The translations under genes were made by a program, and so were the position numbers. Below the pieces are notes generated by a model. That model saw only the letters and a program-made list of their open reading frames with translations, did no database searches and was not told where the DNA came from. Below, in pieces: positions 16,666-24,359 of a stretch of 64,000 nucleotides of DNA. The DNA is from UBA1479 sp002706405 (GTDB lineage Bacteria > Pseudomonadota > Alphaproteobacteria > Rhodospirillales > Casp-alpha2), in NCBI GenBank assembly GCA_963972255.1, contig CAXATO010000012.1, positions 1 to 64,000 of the forward strand, read 5' to 3'. Position 1 is the first letter of the stretch. Every line of letters begins with the position of its first letter.

Positions 16666-17234
16666 CACGCGTCCCGTCCGTTATCGTCCTGCCCGCTTCC
16701 GTCCGCTCCGGTGTCGTCCAGCAACCCGTCCGGCGGATCCACCACCAGCCGGCCGCCTTCCAGATCGACCACCGGCACGATGGCCTGGGTAAAGGGCACC
16801 ATGACCGTTCCGAAATCCCCGCCCGCGATCTCCAAGACGTCGCCGGCACCGAAATCGAAAACCTGGCGCACCGTACCCAGATTGCCTTGGGGCGCTTCGA
16901 CCGTCAGCCCGACCAAGTCCGAATAATAGAATTCGTCTTCATCGGGGGGCGGTAGCCGGTCACGGTCCACGAAAAGACGCAGGCCCTTCAGCTTGTCCGC
17001 CGCCGTGCGGTCGCCGATCCCCTCGGCGCGGGCAATCAGAACGCCCTTGGCTTGCCCGGTCAGGCGGAGGTCGAACCGGCGGCTGCCGGTTTCGTCCTCC
17101 AACGGACCGTAAGCGGTGAGATCTTCCGGGACCTGGGCGAAACTCTTGACCTTGAGGTCGCCCTTCAGGCCCCTGGACCCGACGATGACGCCAAGACAGA
17201 CCCGTTCCGCGGTCTTCCCGTTGTCGCCCGTCAT
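16665..17234 (-). CDS. rimM: Ribosome maturation factor RimM
   Basis: Predicted 189-residue 16S rRNA processing factor that binds S19 and helps assemble the 30S head. The N-terminal RimM domain begins VCLGVIVGSRGLKGDLKVKSF; the PRC-barrel domain carries EFYYSDLVGLTVEAPQG and VMVPFTQAIVPVVDLEGGR. A short acidic tail rich in Asp and Gly ends the protein. It lies 37 bases downstream of rpsP and is coupled to trmD. Confidence 0.95.
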   Translation of the reverse strand: MTGDNGKTAERVCLGVIVGSRGLKGDLKVKSFAQVPEDLTAYGPLEDETGSRRFDLRLTGQAKGVLIARAEGIGDRTAADKLKGLRLFVDRDRLPPPDEDEFYYSDLVGLTVEAPQGNLGTVRQVFDFGAGDVLEIAGGDFGTVMVPFTQAIVPVVDLEGGRLVVDPPDGLLDDTGADGSGQDDNGRDA

Positions 17235-17271
17235 GGCCCGACCCCGCTGACGCTCGTGACGCGCTTCGCCG

Positions 17272-17769
17272 CTACTCCTTCGTCTCCTCTTCCTCAGCTG
17301 CCGGGGCTTCCGCCGCCGCTTCTTCCGCCGGTGCTTCCTCAGCCGGAGCTTCGGCCGCTGCTTCTTCCGCCGGGGCTTCCTCTTCGGCCGGGGCCGCGGC
17401 TGCCGCCGCCGCCGCTTCTTCGGCTGCCTTGAGCTTGTCTTCGCGTTCCTTCATGCGCTCGACCGTCTTGGGCTTGGGGGCGGCGCGCTTGGTCTGCTTT
17501 TCCGGCACCGCGCGGGCGTCGGTCAGGCCGGCGGCACCCAGGAAACGGTGCACGCGGTCGGTCGGCTGGGCGCCGACGCCGAGCCAATGCTTGATACGAT
17601 CTTCGTTCAGCTTCACCCGGTCGGGGCTGTCCTTGGGCAGCATGGGGTTGTAGGCGCCCACGCGCTCGATGAACTTGCCGTCGCGCGCGCGGCGGCTGTC
17701 GGCGATGACGATGTGGTAATAGGGCCGCTTTTTGGCGCCGCCCCGGGCAAGTCGGATTTTCACGGACAT
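17272..17769 (-). CDS. rpsP: 30S ribosomal protein S16 with long Ala/Glu tail
   Basis: Predicted 165-residue S16. Residues 1-80 are the ribosomal core (VKIRLARGGAKKRPYYHIVIADSR in parts, FIERVGAYNPM, RIKHWLGVGAQPTDRV). After a basic linker near 90-115, the last ~45 residues are an imperfect repeat of Ala, Pro and Glu (units such as APAEEAAAE), far longer than the ~82-residue E. coli protein. Such acidic extensions occur in alphaproteobacterial S16; the tail is probably disordered. It lies 68 bases after ffh. Confidence 0.95.
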   Translation of the reverse strand: MSVKIRLARGGAKKRPYYHIVIADSRRARDGKFIERVGAYNPMLPKDSPDRVKLNEDRIKHWLGVGAQPTDRVHRFLGAAGLTDARAVPEKQTKRAAPKPKTVERMKEREDKLKAAEEAAAAAAAAPAEEEAPAEEAAAEAPAEEAPAEEAAAEAPAAEEEETKE

Positions 17770-17837
17770 GTTCTGATAATTCCTTGTCTGTTCTGATGTC
17801 TCGAAATGGGTTGGTGTTCGGTTGTCTTGTGTTCGGG

Positions 17838-19211
17838 TTAACGGGGCATGCCGGGAGGCATCATGCCGGGCGGCATGCCGCCCATGAGTCCCTTGAGGCC
17901 GCCCTTCTTGCCGACTTTCTTCATCATGTCGGCCATTTGGCGATGCTGTTTCAGAAGCCGGTTGACCTCGGGCACGGAGGTGCCGGAACCGGCGGCGATG
18001 CGTTTGCGGCGCGAGCCGTTGATTTCCTTGGGATTGCGCCGTTCCTTCGGCGTCATGGACAGAATGATGGCTTCCTGGCGGGCGATCATCTTGTCGTCCA
18101 CGTTGTGCTGGTTGAAGGCGTTCTTGACCTTGGCCGCACCGGGCAGCATGCCCAAGATGCCGTCCAGCGAGCCCATCTTGCGGAGCTGCTTGAACTGTTC
18201 ACCCATGTCTTCAAGGGTGAACTGGCCCTTCATCATCTTCTTGGCGAGCTTTTCCGCGTCTTCCTGCTCGACGACCTGGGAGGCCTTCTCAACCAGGCCG
18301 ACAACGTCGCCCATGCCCAGGATCGAGCCGGCGACGCGGTTGGCGTCGAAGCCGTCAATGGCGTCGACGCCTTCGCCGGTGCCCATCAGCTTGATCGGCT
18401 TGCCGGTGACCGACCGCATGGACAGGGCCGCACCGCCGCGGCCGTCACCGTCGACACGGGTCAGCACGATGCCGGTGATGCCGACCCGGTCGTTGAATTC
18501 CTTGGCCAGATTGACCGCGTCCTGCCCGGTCATGGCGTCGGCGACCAGAAGCACCTCGGACGGCACGGCGGCCATCCGCACGTTAATGACTTCGGTCATC
18601 ATTTCCTGGTCGAGCGCCAGGCGCCCGGCGGTATCCAGGATCACCACGTCATAGCCTTCGCGGCGGCCCGTTTCCATGGCCCGGTTGGCGATGGCGACCG
18701 GCAGTTCGCCCAGCACCGGGGTCATCACGGTCACGCCGGTCTGCTCGCCCAGAACCAGCAGTTGCTGTTGGGCGGCCGGGCGGTAGATGTCGAGCGACGC
18801 CATCAGCACGCGTTTCTTCTCGCGTTCGGTCAGGCGCTTGGCGATCTTGGCGCTGGTCGTCGTCTTGCCCGAGCCCTGCAGGCCGACCATCAGGATCGCT
18901 TGCGGCGGATTGCCGTGGATCGCCAGGCCCGCGTCGGCGGGATCTTCGGGGCTGAGCATCCCGACCAGGGCGTCGTGGACGATCTTGACCACCATCTGGC
19001 CCGGCGTGACGGAACGCAGGACGTCTTGCCCGACGGCCTGTTCCTTGACGCTGTCGATGAAGTCCTTGACCACGGGCAGGGCCACGTCGGCCTCAAGCAA
19101 GGCGACGCGGATTTCGCGCAGCGCCGCTTCGACGTCGGCTTCCTTCAGGGCGCCGCGTCGTTTCAGGCCGTCGAAAATGCCGGACAGGCGTTCGCTTAGA
19201 GACTCGAACAT
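17838..19211 (-). CDS. ffh: Signal recognition particle protein Ffh
   Basis: Predicted 457-residue SRP54 GTPase. The N domain (1-90) is followed by the G domain with GLQGSGKTTTSAKIA, DTAGRLALDQ, and TRVDGDGRGGAAL, then a methionine-rich M domain (residues ~300-457) with RRKRIAAGSGTSVPEVNRLLKQ and a C-terminal tail of Met, Gly and Pro (GLMGGMPPGMMPPGMPR). It binds 4.5S RNA and signal sequences and delivers ribosomes to FtsY, whose gene is also in this window (22780). It leads the operon with rpsP, rimM, trmD and rplS. Confidence 0.97.
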   Translation of the reverse strand: MFESLSERLSGIFDGLKRRGALKEADVEAALREIRVALLEADVALPVVKDFIDSVKEQAVGQDVLRSVTPGQMVVKIVHDALVGMLSPEDPADAGLAIHGNPPQAILMVGLQGSGKTTTSAKIAKRLTEREKKRVLMASLDIYRPAAQQQLLVLGEQTGVTVMTPVLGELPVAIANRAMETGRREGYDVVILDTAGRLALDQEMMTEVINVRMAAVPSEVLLVADAMTGQDAVNLAKEFNDRVGITGIVLTRVDGDGRGGAALSMRSVTGKPIKLMGTGEGVDAIDGFDANRVAGSILGMGDVVGLVEKASQVVEQEDAEKLAKKMMKGQFTLEDMGEQFKQLRKMGSLDGILGMLPGAAKVKNAFNQHNVDDKMIARQEAIILSMTPKERRNPKEINGSRRKRIAAGSGTSVPEVNRLLKQHRQMADMMKKVGKKGGLKGLMGGMPPGMMPPGMPR

Positions 19212-19275
19212 GTGCGCCGGATTACCCTTTTCAGTCCAAATTCAATTCACAAACTCAAAAACCCAACGACAAACG

Positions 19276-19304
19276 CGCCAGTGCGCGAAACTCGCGGACT
19301 GGCG
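19276..19304 (-). repeat. Compound hairpin upstream of ffh
   Basis: Arms CGCCAGT (19276-19282) and ACTGGCG (19298-19304) pair perfectly; inside them, after a G-G mismatch, CGCG (19284-19287) pairs with CGCG (19293-19296) around an AAACT loop. On the minus strand it is followed about 20 nt later by a run of five T. It is 65 bp before the ffh start. It may be the 5' leader structure of ffh or a terminator for an unrecognised minus-strand transcript. Confidence 0.35.
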
Positions 19305-19417
19305 TCGCCCCTCGGGACGGAAAACTCCGTTCACCCAGTGGAATGTCGGCGCGCAATCTATGGACCATGATGCCGGAAGTCAACTGTCCCCTGGCCCGCC
19401 CGGTGATTTCGAAAGTC

Positions 19418-19445
19418 TTGCGAACAAGCGACCCGATGCTATAGG
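19418..19445 (+). promoter_or_regulatory. Putative promoter of the XRE regulator
   Basis: TTGCGA (19418-19423) and TATAGG (19440-19445) are separated by 16 bp, followed by an AT-rich stretch. The match is moderate and no repeat that would mark an operator is evident. Confidence 0.35.
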
Positions 19446-19518
19446 AATAAAAATATATATTCTTATGCAACCAAAAGTTTCAACATGTTTGGGTGCGGCA
19501 CGACTTTCTGGACGGCAG

Positions 19519-19917
19519 ATGACGACGGACGGTACGGACGACGGGAAACTGGCTTCACATATCGGCGGGCGGCTGCAGGCCCTTCGCGGCCGGTCTGGTA
19601 TTTCTCGCGCCACCGCGGCCCGTGCGCTCGGCATCTCCGTGCAGGCCTATGCCAACCGTGAAATGGGCACGACGGAGGTCAAGGCCGTTGAAATCGTGAT
19701 CCTGGCCGAGCTCTTCCACTGTGACCCCGAAACCCTGTTTGACGGGGCCGATCAGGTCTGGCCGGGACCGGACGGCGGTGCCGGTGCCGCAGGGCTGCTT
19801 GCGGACGAGGTCGAGGAATTCCTGCGCCAGCTTGCGCGCATCCGCGATCCACAGGTACGGCGCAGCGTGACCGAGGCGGTCCGCGCCCTGGCGCGGGCGG
19901 AAGACACGCCCGCTTGA
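19519..19917 (+). CDS. XRE-family helix-turn-helix regulator
   Basis: Predicted 132-residue protein. A Cro/CI-type HTH spans about residues 12-65 (IGGRLQALRGRSGISRATAARALGISVQAYANREMG read in overlapping parts), with the follow-on helix IVILAELFHCDPETLFDG. The C-terminal half (LADEVEEFLRQLARIRDPQVRRSVTEAVRAL) is helical and may dimerise. A second possible ATG at 19465 would add 18 residues but has no better ribosome site. Its target is unknown; it is not closely coupled to the next gene. Confidence 0.78.
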   Translation: MTTDGTDDGKLASHIGGRLQALRGRSGISRATAARALGISVQAYANREMGTTEVKAVEIVILAELFHCDPETLFDGADQVWPGPDGGAGAAGLLADEVEEFLRQLARIRDPQVRRSVTEAVRALARAEDTPA

Positions 19918-19971
19918 GGCCCTCTGCGCCGAAGCTTGACCCCTCGACCTGCCGGGGGGACAAACGCAGGC

Positions 19972-20631
19972 ATGGATATGACCACGGTACACCGCCGCAT
20001 CGCGGCCACCGGCCTTGCCGTTCGCGGCGGGTTCCACCCGGCCGCGGAAGACGCCGTGCCGGGCGCACCCGGAACCCTGATCCTGGTCGGTGATTTGGGC
20101 GGGCGCCTATGGCCCCATTTTAATGCCGACCGTCGGGACGAACCCGATCCCCTGGATGCCTGGACGGCGCGGGTTCTGGCCCCGGCGGCGGCGGACCTGG
20201 GTGCGCGCGTCGTTTATCCCTTCGCCGGTCCGCCGCATCATCCGTTCCAGCAATGGGCGATGCGGGCGGAAAGGCTGCGGCCGTCGCCCATCGGCCCCCT
20301 GGTCCATCCCGAATTCGGCCTGTGGCACAGCTACCGCGGCGCCCTGCTGTTTGCCGATGTGATCGACCTGGGGCCGCCGGCGGGGGTCGCTCATCCCTGC
20401 GACGGGTGTGCCGACCGGCCCTGTCTCGCGGCCTGTCCCGTGAATGCCTTCGGCGAAAAGGGCTTCGATCTGCCGGCCTGCCTGGGTCACCTGCGGTCGG
20501 CGGCGGGCGCGGATTGCATGACCGGCGGTTGCCTGGCGCGGCGTGCCTGTCCGGTCGGCGCGGACCACGCCTACGGCCCCGAACAGCAGGCGTTCCTTGC
20601 TCATTCGTTCCTGGCGGCCTTTGGGTCCTGA
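19972..20631 (+). CDS. Small two-cluster 4Fe-4S protein
   Basis: Predicted 219-residue soluble protein. The first ~135 residues have no Cys and no recognised fold; the last third carries eight Cys in ferredoxin-like spacing: C143-x2-C146-x4-C151-x3-C155-Pro and C170, C182-x4-C187-x5-C193-Pro. The arrangement is like the ferredoxin part of epoxyqueuosine reductase (QueG), but the cobalamin-binding domain is absent. An ATG two codons on (19978) is better spaced from the AGG at 19968-19970. Electron transfer is the safe inference; partner and substrate are unknown. Confidence 0.75.
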   Translation: MDMTTVHRRIAATGLAVRGGFHPAAEDAVPGAPGTLILVGDLGGRLWPHFNADRRDEPDPLDAWTARVLAPAAADLGARVVYPFAGPPHHPFQQWAMRAERLRPSPIGPLVHPEFGLWHSYRGALLFADVIDLGPPAGVAHPCDGCADRPCLAACPVNAFGEKGFDLPACLGHLRSAAGADCMTGGCLARRACPVGADHAYGPEQQAFLAHSFLAAFGS

Positions 20632-20679
20632 CGGCGAAGATCATGGACTTCTGAGGCGACCGGGCCTATGTAGCCATCC

Positions 20680-21534
20680 ATGGAACAGGTGCCCTTTATA
20701 AAGATGCACGGTCTGGGTAATGACTTCGTGGTGCTGGATGCGCGCGAGACGCCGTTGCCCCTGACCGCCCATCAGGCCGCGGCCATCGCCGACCGCCGGC
20801 GCGGCGTCGGCTGCGATCAGCTGATCGTGCTGGAACGGCCGCGCTCGGACATCGCCGACGTGTTCGTTCGTTTTCACAATTCCGACGGCGGGGAATCCCT
20901 GGCCTGCGGCAACGGCACGCGCTGCATCGCCGCCATGCTGATGGACGAGAAATCCTCCGACCACCTGATCGTTGAAACGGGTGCCGGGCTGCTGGACGCG
21001 GAAAAGGGCAAGGACGGCCTGGTCACCGTCGACATGGGCACGGCGCGCCTGGACTGGCGGGAAATTCCCCTGTCCGAAGCCGTCGACACCTTGCATGTCG
21101 ATGCCGGCGCCGGCCCGTTGCAGGACGCGGTTTGCGTGTCCATGGGCAATCCGCACGCGGTCTATTTCGTCGAGGACGCGGAGAAGGCACAGATCGACGT
21201 GTTCGGCCCGGTCATCGAACAGCACAAGATGTTTCCCGAGTTCACCAATGTCGAAGCCGCCACCGTGCGCCCCGACGGCTCCATCCGCATGCGCGTTTGG
21301 GAACGGGGGGCGGGCGTGACCCAGGCTTGCGGCACGGGCGCCTGCGCGACCCTGGTCGCCGCCGTGCGCCGGGGCCTGATCGCCGGGCGCAAGGCCGACG
21401 TGATCGTCGACGGCGGCACCTTGACCATCGAATGGCTGCCCGACGACCATGTGCTTCTGACCGGGCCCGTGGCGACCAGCTTCACCGGCACCCTGGACCC
21501 GCGGCTGCTGAACGGCGCCGCCGCCGGCGCGTGA
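20680..21534 (+). CDS. dapF: Diaminopimelate epimerase
   Basis: Predicted 284-residue PLP-independent epimerase converting LL- to meso-diaminopimelate for peptidoglycan and lysine. Both catalytic Cys are present: Cys76 in LACGNGTRC and Cys217 in QACGTGAC. The start FIKMHGLGNDFVVLDAR is typical. No good Shine-Dalgarno precedes the ATG at 20680, which is usual neither for this region nor for its neighbours. First gene of dapF-mtaB-ftsY-HAD, all overlapping or within 4 bases. Confidence 0.96.
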   Translation: MEQVPFIKMHGLGNDFVVLDARETPLPLTAHQAAAIADRRRGVGCDQLIVLERPRSDIADVFVRFHNSDGGESLACGNGTRCIAAMLMDEKSSDHLIVETGAGLLDAEKGKDGLVTVDMGTARLDWREIPLSEAVDTLHVDAGAGPLQDAVCVSMGNPHAVYFVEDAEKAQIDVFGPVIEQHKMFPEFTNVEAATVRPDGSIRMRVWERGAGVTQACGTGACATLVAAVRRGLIAGRKADVIVDGGTLTIEWLPDDHVLLTGPVATSFTGTLDPRLLNGAAAGA

Positions 21535-21538
21535 TGCC

Positions 21539-22780
21539 ATGAGCGGTGCGGATGTCATCACCTTGGGCTGCCGCCTGAACGCCTTCGAAAGCGAAGTCAT
21601 GCGCGCCAACGCCGCCCGCGCCGGGCTGGCCGATGCGATCATCGTCAATACCTGCGCGGTTACCGCCGAAGCCGAACGCCAGGCCCGCCAGACGATCCGC
21701 CGCGCGCGCCGCGACCGCCCGGGGGCCAAGGTCATCGTGACCGGTTGCGCGGCCCAGCTCGACCCCGCCAAATACGCGGCCATGCCCGAAGTCGACCGTG
21801 TCCTGGGGAACGAGGAAAAGCTCGACCCCGAGGCCTTTCGCTTGGACGGCCCGGACATCCAGGTCGCCGACATCATGGCGATCAAGGAGACGGCCGCTCA
21901 TCTGATCGACGGCTTCGACGGCCGCGCCCGCGCCTTCGTTCAGGTGCAGCAGGGCTGTGACCATCGTTGCACCTTCTGCATCATTCCCTTCGCGCGCGGC
22001 AACAACCGCTCTCTCGCCATGGGCGCCATCGCCGATCAGGTGCGGTCCCTGGTCGCCAAGGGCTACCGCGAGGTCGTGTTGACCGGCGTGGACATCTGTT
22101 CCTACGGCACGGATTTGCCGGGCACGCCGACCCTGGGTCATCTGGTGCGGCGCCTGTTGAAGGCGGTACCGGAACTGGAGCGCCTGCGCCTGTCGTCCCT
22201 CGACCCCGCCGCCATGGACGACGAGCTGTTCCGCGCACTGGCAGAGGAAGACCGCCTGATGCCGCATCTGCATCTGTCGCTTCAGGCCATGGACGACATG
22301 GTCCTGAAACGCATGAAGCGCCGCCACAGCCGCGATGACGCCTATGAGGTTGCCGAGCGCGCCCGCCAACTGCGCCCCGATCTGGTTCTGGGCGCCGACC
22401 TGATCGCCGGATTTCCGACCGAGACTCAAGCCATGCACGACAATACACTGGCCGCCGTGCGCGACCTCGACCTCGTCCATCTGCACGTCTTTCCCTATTC
22501 GGAGCGGGACGGCACCCCGGCGGCCAAGATGCCGACCGTGGACGTGCCGGAACGCAAAGCCCGCGCGGCGCAACTGCGCGGCGAAGGCGACGCCAACCTG
22601 GCCCGCTTCCTTTCCGCCACTGTCGGCCAGACGGTGCCGGTCCTGATCGAACGCGACGCCATGGGCTACAGCCCCCAATACGCGCCGGTGCATCTTGATG
22701 TCCCGGTCGCCGAGGGCACGGTCGTTGCCGCGCGCATCACCGGCGTGCGGCCGGGCGGTCTGACGGGCACGCCGGCCTGA
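21539..22780 (+). CDS. mtaB: tRNA N6-threonylcarbamoyladenosine methylthiotransferase MtaB
   Basis: Predicted 413-residue radical-SAM methylthiotransferase that converts t6A37 to ms2t6A37. The UPF0004 domain supplies one cluster through Cys11 (TLGCRLNAFES), Cys39 (VNTCAVT) and Cys70 (VTGCAAQ). The radical-SAM cluster is C140-x3-C144-x2-C147 (QQGCDHRCTFCIIPFARG). The C-terminal TRAM-like part is short. Sits 4 bases after dapF and overlaps ftsY by one base, a conserved alphaproteobacterial order. Confidence 0.93.
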   Translation: MSGADVITLGCRLNAFESEVMRANAARAGLADAIIVNTCAVTAEAERQARQTIRRARRDRPGAKVIVTGCAAQLDPAKYAAMPEVDRVLGNEEKLDPEAFRLDGPDIQVADIMAIKETAAHLIDGFDGRARAFVQVQQGCDHRCTFCIIPFARGNNRSLAMGAIADQVRSLVAKGYREVVLTGVDICSYGTDLPGTPTLGHLVRRLLKAVPELERLRLSSLDPAAMDDELFRALAEEDRLMPHLHLSLQAMDDMVLKRMKRRHSRDDAYEVAERARQLRPDLVLGADLIAGFPTETQAMHDNTLAAVRDLDLVHLHVFPYSERDGTPAAKMPTVDVPERKARAAQLRGEGDANLARFLSATVGQTVPVLIERDAMGYSPQYAPVHLDVPVAEGTVVAARITGVRPGGLTGTPA

Positions 22781-23727
22781 TGGCGGATACGATGCAAGAA
22801 GAACGAGCCCAAGGCTGGCTTGCTCGCCTGCGCTCGGGCCTGTCGAAATCGGCCGACCGGGTCGGCGGCGCGATCACCAGTGTCTTTACCAAGCGCAAGC
22901 TGGACCAGGCCGCCCTCGACGAGTTGGAGGAGATCCTTATTCAGGGCGACCTGGGCGTAACCACGGCGGCCCGCCTGACCACGGCCCTGGCCAAGGGCCG
23001 GTTCGACAAGGAAGTGACCGACGACGAAGTGCGCGAAGCCCTGGCCGATGAGATCGCGACCCTGCTGGAACCCGCCGCCAAGCCGCTGGTCGTCGACGGC
23101 GGCCCCAAGCCTTTCGTGATCCTGGTCTGCGGCGTCAACGGATCGGGCAAGACGACGACCATCGGCAAGTTGGCCGCCCAGTACAAGGCCCAGGGCAAAT
23201 CGGTGCTGCTGGCCGCTGGCGATACCTTCCGCGCCGCCGCCATCGAACAGCTTCAGGTCTGGGGCGAGCGCACGAATTGCCCCGTCGTCGCCCGGGCCCA
23301 GGGCGCCGACCCGGCGGGCCTCGCCTTCGATGCCGTCCGCGATGGCCGCGAACAGGGCCACGATATCGTCATCATCGACACCGCCGGGCGGCTTCAGAAC
23401 AAGAAGGACCTGATGGCGGAATTGGAAAAGGTCGTCCGCGTCATCAAGAAGCAGGACGAAACCGCCCCTCATGCCTGCCTTCTGGTGATGGACGCGACCA
23501 TCGGCCAGAACGCCCATGCTCAGGTCGAGGCATTCAAGGACGCGGTCGAGGTGACGGGCCTGGTGATGACCAAGCTGGATGGCTCGGCCAAGGGCGGCGT
23601 GGTCGTGGCGCTGGCGGAAAAATTCGGCCTGCCGGTCCATGCCGTGGGCGTGGGCGAGGGCATCGACGACCTGAAACCCTTCGAGGCCCGCAGTTTCGCC
23701 CGCTCGCTCATGGGGCTGGGCGGCTGA
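22780..23727 (+). CDS. ftsY: Signal recognition particle receptor FtsY
   Basis: Predicted 315-residue SRP receptor GTPase. It lacks the long acidic A domain of E. coli FtsY and starts almost directly with the N domain. G-domain motifs are VCGVNGSGKTTTIGKLA, AAGDTFRAAAIEQLQVW, IIDTAGRLQNKKDLM and TKLDGSAKGG. It docks Ffh-ribosome complexes at the membrane. ATG shares one base with the mtaB stop, and its own stop shares one base with the next ATG. Confidence 0.96.
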   Translation: MADTMQEERAQGWLARLRSGLSKSADRVGGAITSVFTKRKLDQAALDELEEILIQGDLGVTTAARLTTALAKGRFDKEVTDDEVREALADEIATLLEPAAKPLVVDGGPKPFVILVCGVNGSGKTTTIGKLAAQYKAQGKSVLLAAGDTFRAAAIEQLQVWGERTNCPVVARAQGADPAGLAFDAVRDGREQGHDIVIIDTAGRLQNKKDLMAELEKVVRVIKKQDETAPHACLLVMDATIGQNAHAQVEAFKDAVEVTGLVMTKLDGSAKGGVVVALAEKFGLPVHAVGVGEGIDDLKPFEARSFARSLMGLGG

Positions 23728-24359
23728 TGGCCGCCGCCCGTTACGACGCGGTTCTCTGCGATCTGTTGACGGGCCTGCTGAATTCCTGGGATTTGTGGGA
23801 TGACGCCGCCGGCGGGGTCGAGCCGGGCCGCCGCTGGCGCATGGCCTATTTGCGCGTGACCTTCGCCCAGCCGGGGCCCTATGTGTCCTATGAGGATTTG
23901 GTGCGCGAGGCCGCCCGTCAGGAAGGTATTTCCGAGACCGCCGTGCAGGCCTTGTTCGACGGCTATGGAGCGCTGCGGCCCTGGCCGGGAGTGGCCGAGG
24001 TTCTGACGGCGGTGCAGGCCCGAGGCATGCCCGTGGGCGTCGTCACCAATTGTTCGGTGGCGCTGGGCGAGAAGGCCGTGGCCGCTGTCGGGGTCGATTT
24101 CGACGCGGTCACCATCGCCGAAACCTCGGGCTGGTACAAACCCAGTCCCAAGGCCTATGCGGCGGGGCTGGCCGCGCTCGGCGCCACGGCGGCACGGACC
24201 CTGTACGTCGCGGGCTCGCCCTTCGATATCGCGGGGGCGCACAAGGCCGGGATGGAGGTGTTCTGGCACAACCAAGCGGGCATGGCGCCCGGCGACGGCG
24301 GGGCGCCCGTGGTCATGGATTCAAGAACCATTGAGCCGCTGTTGGATTTCCTGACTTAA
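23727..24359 (+). CDS. HAD-superfamily hydrolase
   Basis: Predicted 210-residue protein resembling haloacid-dehalogenase-like phosphatases. Motif I is CDLLTGLLNSW, with the nucleophile Asp but Leu at the place of the usual second Asp/Tyr-Gly; motif II is VTNCS; motif III Lys is in GWYKPSPKAY; motif IV is VAGSPFDIAGAHKAGM with one acidic residue. The loss of the second acid in motif I is more like dehalogenases than phosphatases. Substrate unknown. Coupled to ftsY by a one-base overlap and ending in a 4-base convergent overlap with the amidase gene. Confidence 0.82.
   Translation: MAAARYDAVLCDLLTGLLNSWDLWDDAAGGVEPGRRWRMAYLRVTFAQPGPYVSYEDLVREAARQEGISETAVQALFDGYGALRPWPGVAEVLTAVQARGMPVGVVTNCSVALGEKAVAAVGVDFDAVTIAETSGWYKPSPKAYAAGLAALGATAARTLYVAGSPFDIAGAHKAGMEVFWHNQAGMAPGDGGAPVVMDSRTIEPLLDFLT

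Larger units (their letters stand above)
19212..19518. other. 307 bp divergent gap between ffh and the XRE regulator
   Basis: This interval must hold the promoters of ffh (minus) and of the XRE gene (plus). It contains one clear hairpin at 19276-19304 (7 bp, one G-G mismatch, then 4 bp). The part at 19440-19470 is markedly AT-rich (AATAAAAATATATATTC), consistent with a promoter. No further gene is seen. Confidence 0.5.
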
